In this document: one piece after another, positions 24,533 through 29,553 of the stretch
Position numbering within the stretch: the stretch's first letter is position 1
How the letters are laid out: each line of letters opens with the position of its first letter
The notes under the pieces: generated by a model
Told to the model about the DNA's origin: nothing
Databases searched by the model: none
What the model saw: only the letters and a program-made list of their open reading frames with translations
Translations under genes and position numbers: made by a program
Assembly (NCBI GenBank): GCA_903822245.1
Contig: CAIJOE010000045.1
Location: 1-29,553 of the forward strand
Direction: 5' to 3'
DNA: 29,553 bases
Origin: an uncultured Actinomycetes bacterium
GTDB lineage: Bacteria; Actinomycetota; Actinomycetes; Nanopelagicales; Nanopelagicaceae

Positions 24533-25446
24533 TTTGCGTGGAGAATTGAGTTAAGTCCGCCCCAGTCACCAGTTTTAGGCATTGCCTCAAGTGCGCCATT
24601 TTGTGAATTTCGGCGGAATAACAAATTGTTCGCACCGGATAATTCACGTGCTTTAACGGTTGTTCCATCTGGAAGTGAAATCTTCGATCCAGCTGTTATA
24701 TAAGTTCCTGATTCGACTACGCAATCATTGCCAAGTGAAATTCCAAGACCAGCATTCGCGCCGAGTAAAGATCTTTCTCCAATAGAGATAACTTCTTTTC
24801 CACCACCGCTAAGTGTTCCCATGATTGATGCGCCGCCTCCGATGTCACTTCCATCACCAACCACGACGCCTGCACTTATACGACCCTCCACCATTGACTT
24901 ACCAAGGGTTCCGGCGTTGAAGTTAACAAACCCCTCATGCATGATTGTTGTGCCAGAAGCCAAGTGAGCACCTAGTCGGACCCGATCGGCATCAGCGATG
25001 CGAACACCTTCTGGGACAACATAATCAACCATACGTGGAAACTTATCTACGCCATAAACCGTCACTGAGCCATACTTTGCCCGAAGCTTTGGTGAAACCT
25101 TATTAAATGTTGCCACCGAGCACGGCCCAACCGAAGTCCAGACGACATTATTTAGAATTCCAAATATTCCATCAAGGTTTAAGCCATGAGGTTTAACAAT
25201 TCGATGAGATAGCAAGTGCAATCTTAAATAAGCATCGCTTACATTTGCTGGTGGCACATCAAGATCAATTTCAATTCCAACTTTACTTTTCACAATTCCA
25301 CGCAGCTCATCATTACCGAGGTATTCATCGAGAGCTGGAGAAGTTGCATCTTTTAATGCGCCAATTCCAAGGTCTAGGTACCAGGTATCGAGTACCTCAC
25401 CAGAATTGGTAGTGGTTGCGACCCCAAAGCCATATGCACTTCTCAT
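24529..25446 (-). CDS. dapD: 2,3,4,5-tetrahydropyridine-2,6-dicarboxylate N-succinyltransferase
   Basis: This 305-residue enzyme belongs to the succinylase branch of lysine and diaminopimelate synthesis, needed for the peptidoglycan crosslink. The N-terminal domain begins with AYGFGVATTT. The left-handed beta-helix is visible as repeated hexapeptides from about residue 160 (GAHLASGTTIMHEGFVNFNA) through SMVEGRISAGVVVGDGSDIGGG and LGANAGLGISLGNDCVVESG. The form is the actinobacterial DapD. The start at 25446 has a TANNNT box 6 nt upstream. The stop overlaps that of the SpoIID-like gene inside the palindrome GCAAATTAATTTGC. Confidence 0.95.
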   Translation of the reverse strand: MRSAYGFGVATTTNSGEVLDTWYLDLGIGALKDATSPALDEYLGNDELRGIVKSKVGIEIDLDVPPANVSDAYLRLHLLSHRIVKPHGLNLDGIFGILNNVVWTSVGPCSVATFNKVSPKLRAKYGSVTVYGVDKFPRMVDYVVPEGVRIADADRVRLGAHLASGTTIMHEGFVNFNAGTLGKSMVEGRISAGVVVGDGSDIGGGASIMGTLSGGGKEVISIGERSLLGANAGLGISLGNDCVVESGTYITAGSKISLPDGTTVKARELSGANNLLFRRNSQNGALEAMPKTGDWGGLNSILHAN

Positions 25447-25452
25447 GAGAGA

Positions 25453-25458
25453 ACGCTA
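25453..25458 (-). promoter_or_regulatory. -10 box of a putative leaderless dapD promoter
   Basis: On the minus strand TAGCGT is followed by TCTCTC and the ATG at 25446. A TTGCCA lies further upstream but at a 20-base spacing, so a -35 role is doubtful. Confidence 0.5.
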
Positions 25459-25497
25459 TCAAATGCCTTGAATTTCCCTGGCAACATAAAAGGTAAC

Positions 25498-25503
25498 TAG
25501 ACT
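25498..25503 (+). promoter_or_regulatory. -10 box of a putative leaderless promoter for the LOG gene
   Basis: TAGACT is followed by the seven bases TATATCT and ATG 25511, with no Shine-Dalgarno site. It shares the 64-base divergent gap with the dapD promoter. Confidence 0.5.
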
Positions 25504-25510
25504 TATATCT

Positions 25511-26044
25511 ATGCTTATCTCGGTTTATTGCTCTTCAGCGCCAAGTATTGAACAGAAATATCTAGATCTTGCCTTTGATGTGGGAACCGCGATAGCTCTG
25601 GCAAAGGCTGATTTAGTCTGGGGCGCTGGCCAAGTATCAATGATGGGGGCAGTAGCCAAAGGTGCAAGAGCCGAGGGTGCCAAAACTTTTGGTGTAATAC
25701 CAGAAAAATTAACTTCTGTTGAATTCGTTGATAATGAGTGCACGGAATTGTTTCTTGTATCGGATATGAGAACTCGAAAAGCAAAATTGGAAGAACTTTC
25801 AGATGCATTTATTGTGCTGCCTGGAGGAATTGGAACACTTGAAGAGTTCTTTGAAATCTGGGTTGGCCGCTATTTGGGTTTCCACAATAAGCCAATTGCA
25901 GTATGTGATCCTTATGGGGCCTTTACAAAGCTGCAAGAGTCGCTGGAGCATCTAACCGAAATTCGGATGATGAAGAGTGGTCAGAGTGAACTGGTTAAGT
26001 GGTGCACCGATATTCCAAGCGCGATCGAAGCCTGTTACCTTTAA
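25511..26044 (+). CDS. LOG-family (TIGR00730) nucleoside 5'-monophosphate phosphoribohydrolase
   Basis: This 177-residue Rossmann-like protein has the two diagnostic motifs SDMRTRKAKL (84-93) and PGGIGTLEE (104-112). LOG enzymes release the base from cytokinin riboside monophosphates in plants and actinobacteria, and relatives act on AMP and similar nucleotides. M. tuberculosis Rv1205 is the closest known comparison by family and neighbourhood. The native substrate here is unknown; salvage or clean-up of modified nucleotides is plausible. It is divergent from dapD. Confidence 0.92.
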   Translation: MLISVYCSSAPSIEQKYLDLAFDVGTAIALAKADLVWGAGQVSMMGAVAKGARAEGAKTFGVIPEKLTSVEFVDNECTELFLVSDMRTRKAKLEELSDAFIVLPGGIGTLEEFFEIWVGRYLGFHNKPIAVCDPYGAFTKLQESLEHLTEIRMMKSGQSELVKWCTDIPSAIEACYL

Positions 26045-26071
26045 ATGCGCTGAGAGTATTTAGCCTTATGC

Positions 26072-26095
26072 GTGGGCTGGGCTTCACCACCCCAC
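26072..26095 (+). other. GC-rich hairpin before the sigma region-4 gene
   Basis: GTGGGCTGG (26072-26080) pairs with CCACCCCAC (26087-26095) as a 9-bp stem with one C-C mismatch and a GCTTCA loop. It is much more GC-rich than its surroundings. No T-run follows, so it is not a standard terminator. It lies inside a 17-codon open frame (26068-26121) that ends in an ATGA overlap with the next gene. Confidence 0.45.
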
Positions 26096-26105
26096 TATTG
26101 ACAGG

Positions 26106-26111
26106 TAATCT
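26106..26111 (+). promoter_or_regulatory. -10 box of a putative leaderless promoter for the sigma region-4 gene
   Basis: TAATCT is followed by CTACTC and ATG 26118. TTCACC lies 17 bases upstream as a weak -35 candidate. Confidence 0.45.
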
Positions 26112-26117
26112 CTACTC

Positions 26118-26303
26118 ATGACCGCAATCACGCAGCTACTTGATAGCCTGCCAGAGGAAGAGCGGATCATTCTGACTATGCATTACATCCGCTCACTTTC
26201 AAATAGCGAGATTGCCGCAGCCTTGGGAGTTCCAGAACGGGCCGTAGAAAGCGTTATCACTACTGGCAAATCTCGTCTACTTTCCGCGCTAAATCAGGGG
26301 TAA
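26118..26303 (+). CDS. Orphan sigma-70 region 4 (helix-turn-helix) protein
   Basis: This 61-residue protein consists of little more than one sigma region 4 domain. LLDSLPEEERIILTMHYI forms the first helices, LSNSEIAAALGVPERAVES is the helix-turn-helix, and VITTGKSRLLSALNQG is the last helix. There is no region 2, and an in-frame stop (TAA at 26106) bars an upstream extension. The reading frame is intact with a plausible promoter, so it looks like a real small gene. It may bind -35-like DNA or the RNA polymerase beta flap. It lies between the LOG and DUF3117 genes. A remnant of a full ECF sigma factor is an alternative. Confidence 0.75.
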   Translation: MTAITQLLDSLPEEERIILTMHYIRSLSNSEIAAALGVPERAVESVITTGKSRLLSALNQG

Positions 26304-26403
26304 TTCTCGGCGTATCTTCGATTTCACTATGAACCCAATTGTGCGAGATACTTAGCCCTTGAAGTTTTAAGACCCCAGAAACTTACAATTAGAGGAGTTA
26401 CAC

Positions 26404-26583
26404 ATGGCAGCCATGAAACCGCGTACTGGTGATGGACCCATGGAAGTTACCAAGGAAGCCAGAAGCCTTGTGATGCGAATTCCACTCGAAGGTGGCGGAC
26501 GCCTAGTAGTTGAATTAAATGTTGAGGAAGCTACCAATCTTGGTAACGCTCTTCAGGCAGCGGTTTCCCTAGTCAAGAAGTAA
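26404..26583 (+). CDS. DUF3117 family protein
   Basis: This is a 59-residue protein starting MAAMKPRTGDGPMEV and containing RIPLEGGGRLVVELN, the near-invariant core of DUF3117, a family found almost only in actinobacteria (M. tuberculosis Rv1211). A good GAGGAG site lies 6-7 bases before ATG 26404, in contrast to the leaderless-type starts nearby. Function unknown. The preceding 100 bases hold a weak bulged inverted repeat (GTATCTTCG with CGAGATAC) and no other feature. Confidence 0.92.
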   Translation: MAAMKPRTGDGPMEVTKEARSLVMRIPLEGGGRLVVELNVEEATNLGNALQAAVSLVKK

Positions 26584-26590
26584 TTTTTAA

Positions 26591-28117
26591 TTGAGTACTG
26601 CAGTTTCGGCCAGGACCGTAAACCTCTTGCCAGCAGTAACTTTGTTTGATCTTTCAAATCTAATATTTTCTAAGTTTGATGCTGTGGCAATTCCAGTTAT
26701 TTCAGGTGATGCAGTAAAAATCCCATCAAATAAAACAGTGGCTGCGGTTGAAAAATATTTAACAGTTAAGTTTTCCGAACTCTTAAAGCAATGGCCAGAT
26801 TCGACTGGTAAAGCTGGGGAACTAATTGAGATAGCAACCGCAGATAAAAAATTAAGTCGAATTTACTTTATTGGAGTGGGCAGCCAGTCAACAGATGAAC
26901 TAAGAAAGGCAGGTGTTGCACTTGCCCGAAAAGTTAAGAATTCTGGTTCAACCGTTTTAGATTTACTTTTGGATGATTCAAAATCTGCAACTACCCATAC
27001 TGCTGCTTTAATTCTCGCCAGCTACTCATGGAACCAAAAAACTGTTTTAAAGGGATCAAAGGCGCAAAAGCCAGCCCAATTTATAGTCTCTAATAAATAT
27101 GAAGTGGAAGTTAACTTTGCCAAAGTAATCGCAACAGGAACTTGGCTAGCTCGAGATTTAATCCACACACCCGCAAATATAAAGAACCCACTTTGGATGG
27201 CAAATCAAGCCAAAGCGATAGTGACAAGAACTAAATCTTCAGCCCTTACAATAAAAGTGTTGAGTGGAAGCGCCCTTAAAGAATTTGGTGGGTTACTTGC
27301 AGTTGGCAACTCAGCACCTAAGCCGGGCCCAAGGATGATTCAAGTTTCTTATGCACCTAAAGGCTCATCGAATTGGCCACATGTTGTGATCGTGGGTAAA
27401 GGAATTACTTTTGATACAGGTGGCGTTTCTCTCAAGCGACCATACGACACAATGGTTGGAATGAAGAGCGATATGTCTGGCGCTGCCGCAGCACTTGCCA
27501 CCGTAATCAATATTGCCGAATTTGGGAAAGACGCACCAAAAGTAAGAGTGACTGCGCTCTTGATGTGTGCTGAGAATTCTCTTTCTGGAACTGCTCAACG
27601 ACCATCCGATGTAATTAAACATTTTGGTGGAACAACGGTGGAGGTTATTAATACCGATGCCGAGGGAAGACTGGTTTTAGCTGATGGATTAGCTTATGCC
27701 GATAAGAAATTAAACCCTGATTATCTAATAGACATAGCCACACTTACAGGCGCAGCAACACTTGGCTTAGGCCGGCAATATGGAGCGATGTATACCCGAA
27801 ATGAGAAGTTAGCAAAGAAGCTTTATGAAGTTGGCGAAGAAATTGGCGAAAGACTTTGGCATATGCCACTTGTTGATGACTACAAGATCTCACTTGCAAG
27901 TTCAGTTGCAGACTTTAATCACACCGCGGAAAAGCCAGATTTCTCTGGTGGTTCAGTTACTGCGGCGCTATTTCTAGAACATTTTGCTGGAAGGCGAAAT
28001 TGGGTTCATTTAGATATCGCTGGGCCAGCAAGATCCGAGAGTGATTCTGGTGAAAATCCAAAAGGCGGTACCGGTTTTGGCGTAAGAGTTCTGACGAAAT
28101 GGTTAACTTCGCTATGA
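26591..28117 (+). CDS. pepA: Leucyl aminopeptidase (M17 family)
   Basis: This is a 508-residue cytosolic aminopeptidase that removes N-terminal residues from peptides with two metal ions. The C-terminal catalytic domain has VGKGITFDTGGVSLK (Lys270, Asp275, Lys282), MKSDMSGAAA (Asp294) and NTDAEGRLVLADGL (Asp356, Glu358, Arg360), so all ligands are present. The start is TTG at 26591, seven bases after the DUF3117 stop. No ATG or GTG exists nearby, and a second TTG at 26627 is an alternative. No clear Shine-Dalgarno is seen. Its end overlaps the next gene as ATGA. It appears inserted into an otherwise mycobacterial-like gene order. Confidence 0.94.
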   Translation: MSTAVSARTVNLLPAVTLFDLSNLIFSKFDAVAIPVISGDAVKIPSNKTVAAVEKYLTVKFSELLKQWPDSTGKAGELIEIATADKKLSRIYFIGVGSQSTDELRKAGVALARKVKNSGSTVLDLLLDDSKSATTHTAALILASYSWNQKTVLKGSKAQKPAQFIVSNKYEVEVNFAKVIATGTWLARDLIHTPANIKNPLWMANQAKAIVTRTKSSALTIKVLSGSALKEFGGLLAVGNSAPKPGPRMIQVSYAPKGSSNWPHVVIVGKGITFDTGGVSLKRPYDTMVGMKSDMSGAAAALATVINIAEFGKDAPKVRVTALLMCAENSLSGTAQRPSDVIKHFGGTTVEVINTDAEGRLVLADGLAYADKKLNPDYLIDIATLTGAATLGLGRQYGAMYTRNEKLAKKLYEVGEEIGERLWHMPLVDDYKISLASSVADFNHTAEKPDFSGGSVTAALFLEHFAGRRNWVHLDIAGPARSESDSGENPKGGTGFGVRVLTKWLTSL

Positions 28118-28746
28118 CCTCAACACCCCGCGGAGATATTTTCGCCTTTTCCGAGGGCTATCCTCACGAAGATTTTTTCATGCAGCAGGCAAGAAAGAAT
28201 GGCGCTGAAGTTGGAAGTATTGATCCAACCATCGGTGTCGGCGGTGTGATCTCATTTATCGCAGGACTTGTTTCTGCGAGGTCGATCGTTGAAATTGGAA
28301 CTGGTTCGGGGGTAAGCGGCCTCTGGGCTTTTCGCGGAGCACCAAGCGACTCCACTATTACTTCTATCGATTCTGAACGTGAGCATGCGACAAGTGCGCG
28401 AACTATTTTTGAAGAGGCGGGCATTTCAGCCCAGCGCTTTCGCCTTATAACAGGTAACGTCCTTGAGGTAGTAGGCAAGTTAGCAGATGACAATTACGAC
28501 TTGATGATTGTAAGGTCGCCAAAGGATATGGTCGATGTTGTTCAGGAAAGTTTCAGACTTCTCAAAGGTACAGGTGTTTTACTTATCGATAATGCCCTTG
28601 ATGGAGGAAAGGTCGCGGATCCTACTCAACGTGATTTTGAAACTATTGCGCGGAGAGATTCGATCAAGGCGATAAAAGAAGATTCCAGATGGCGATCTAC
28701 TTTGCTCCCAATCGGTGGCGGAGTTTTGATTGCAAATAAGATTTAA
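28114..28746 (+). CDS. O-methyltransferase family protein
   Basis: This protein is 210 residues from ATG 28114, preferred over ATG 28099 because it forms an ATGA overlap with pepA. The SAM-binding motif VEIGTGSGVSG and a second acidic strand SIDSERE are clear, and LLIDNALDGG matches the DNxLxxG motif of cation-dependent O-methyltransferases. The usual metal-binding DADK after strand 4 reads IVRSPKD, so metal dependence is uncertain. M. tuberculosis Rv1220c, next to sigE and htrA, is a family and neighbourhood match. The substrate is unknown. Confidence 0.88.
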   Translation: MTSTPRGDIFAFSEGYPHEDFFMQQARKNGAEVGSIDPTIGVGGVISFIAGLVSARSIVEIGTGSGVSGLWAFRGAPSDSTITSIDSEREHATSARTIFEEAGISAQRFRLITGNVLEVVGKLADDNYDLMIVRSPKDMVDVVQESFRLLKGTGVLLIDNALDGGKVADPTQRDFETIARRDSIKAIKEDSRWRSTLLPIGGGVLIANKI

Positions 28747-28759
28747 GTAGGAGAGCTAA

Positions 28760-29553
28760 ATGAGTATTGACAACGATAAGACACCACCGTCAGATTCTCC
28801 ATGGTGGATTTCAAATGATCCCGCACTTGATCGAGCGATTACTACCCCTAAAGCAAGAACGGTTGGCTTTAAATCAGCGATCGTTATGGCTTTGATTGCC
28901 GGATTTATAGGTGCATTCTTTGGTCATGGATTCTCAATAGTTAATCACCAAACAAATTTAGTAACAACTGCAAGCACTATTGAGCGCAAACCTGACTCAA
29001 TTGCAGGAATTGCCGCACGTGTATCTCCTTCGGTGGTTTCAATAAGTGTTCGAACAGACAATGGCGGTGACACAGGTTCTGGCTTCTTTATTGATACCAA
29101 TGGTTATATCCTCACAAATAATCACGTGATCGAAGCCGCTGCAACTTCAGGAAAAATCACTGTGAATTTAGCCAATGGAAAGAATTTCCCAGCTACATTA
29201 ATTGGTCGCGACACTGCGTATGACCTAGCTGTAATTAAAATTGATGTTACAGATTCTCCAGCGCTTCAATTAGGCGATAGCGATAAAGTCGAGGTTGGTG
29301 ATGGGGTAATAGCCATTGGTTCGCCACTTGGTTTAGCAGGCACTGTTACCTCGGGAATTATTTCGGCAAAGAATCGTGCAGTAACTTCAAGTGGCGGAAG
29401 CTCAGAAAGTGCATTTATTAATGCGCTCCAAACCGATGCTGCAATTAATCCGGGAAATTCTGGCGGACCGCTAGTTGATTTATCTGGTGCAGTAATTGGT
29501 GTGAATTCGGCTATTGCTTCACTTGGTAGCGGCTTTGGTTCACAATCTGGTTC
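28760..29553 (+). CDS. HtrA/DegP-type serine protease, 3' end beyond window
   Basis: The visible 264 residues begin with a 38-residue acidic and proline-bearing cytoplasmic part. One membrane helix (about 39-55) follows, then a trypsin-like domain outside the cell. The triad is complete: His122 in TNNHVIE, Asp155 in YDLAVIK and Ser234 in NPGNSGGPL. Membrane-anchored HtrA enzymes handle envelope protein damage. A C-terminal PDZ domain is expected beyond the window but cannot be seen. AGGAGAG lies just before ATG 28760, 13 bases after the methyltransferase gene. Confidence 0.95.
   Translation, partial: MSIDNDKTPPSDSPWWISNDPALDRAITTPKARTVGFKSAIVMALIAGFIGAFFGHGFSIVNHQTNLVTTASTIERKPDSIAGIAARVSPSVVSISVRTDNGGDTGSGFFIDTNGYILTNNHVIEAAATSGKITVNLANGKNFPATLIGRDTAYDLAVIKIDVTDSPALQLGDSDKVEVGDGVIAIGSPLGLAGTVTSGIISAKNRAVTSSGGSSESAFINALQTDAAINPGNSGGPLVDLSGAVIGVNSAIASLGSGFGSQSG

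Noticed and set aside
26304..26403. Bulged inverted repeat GTATCTTCG/CGAGATAC before the DUF3117 gene
   Set aside because: Eight pairs with a bulge and a 23-nt loop is within chance expectation. There is no T-run or known motif.
1..29553. Mobile elements, CRISPR arrays, tRNA or rRNA genes, toxin-antitoxin or phage-defence genes
   Set aside because: No transposase, integrase, repeat-spacer pattern, cloverleaf or defence-family motif was recognised on either strand.

Overview
The window is compact, visibly AT-leaning actinobacterial DNA. The best fit is a streamlined freshwater actinobacterium of the acI / Nanopelagicales type; this is inferred from gene content, gene order and low GC, with no 16S rRNA in view. 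Actinobacterial markers include a stand-alone acyl-CoA carboxylase epsilon subunit, a DUF3117 protein and the gene order accD-accE-maf-accA / birA-purK-purE. A second block, dapD-LOG-DUF3117-methyltransferase-htrA, also matches Mycobacterium gene order. Genes are packed with ATGA, GTGA and TAATG overlaps. No mobile element, CRISPR array, tRNA or rRNA was seen, and no gene-free stretch exceeds 200 bases.

Layout: 3-1062 (+) holds the end of a DUF985 cupin and an SDR oxidoreductase. 1063-8758 (+) is a nucleoside uptake and salvage operon: a structured leader, a BMP-family binding protein, a strong terminator, a palindromic operator candidate, two permeases, a double ATPase, cytidine deaminase, thymidine phosphorylase and adenosine deaminase. 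8759-14451 (-) converges on it with purine nucleoside phosphorylase, a phosphopentomutase-like phosphohexomutase, deoC, an aldehyde dehydrogenase and a truncated, catalytically dead aldehyde dehydrogenase. Together the two operons import nucleosides, deaminate and phosphorolyse them, and turn (deoxy)ribose-1-phosphate into glyceraldehyde-3-phosphate, acetaldehyde and acetate.

14494-18522 (-) encodes acyl-CoA carboxylase (beta, epsilon and biotinylated alpha subunits) with maf. The divergent birA (18547) supplies the biotin ligase, followed by purK and purE. 20941-24532 carries envelope genes: UDP-glucose dehydrogenase, a membrane glycosyltransferase and a SpoIID/LytB lytic enzyme. 24529-29553 has dapD, a LOG hydrolase, a 61-residue orphan sigma region-4 protein, DUF3117, leucyl aminopeptidase, an O-methyltransferase and the first part of an HtrA protease.

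The points most worth following are: a probable split ALDH16-type enzyme pair; the structured leader and the perfect palindrome in the nucleoside operon; an isoleucine at the acyl-CoA specificity position of the carboxyltransferase; recurring TANNNT boxes 6-8 nt before start codons that imply widespread leaderless transcription; the orphan sigma region-4 protein; and convergent gene ends that share or abut their stop codons with no terminator between them.
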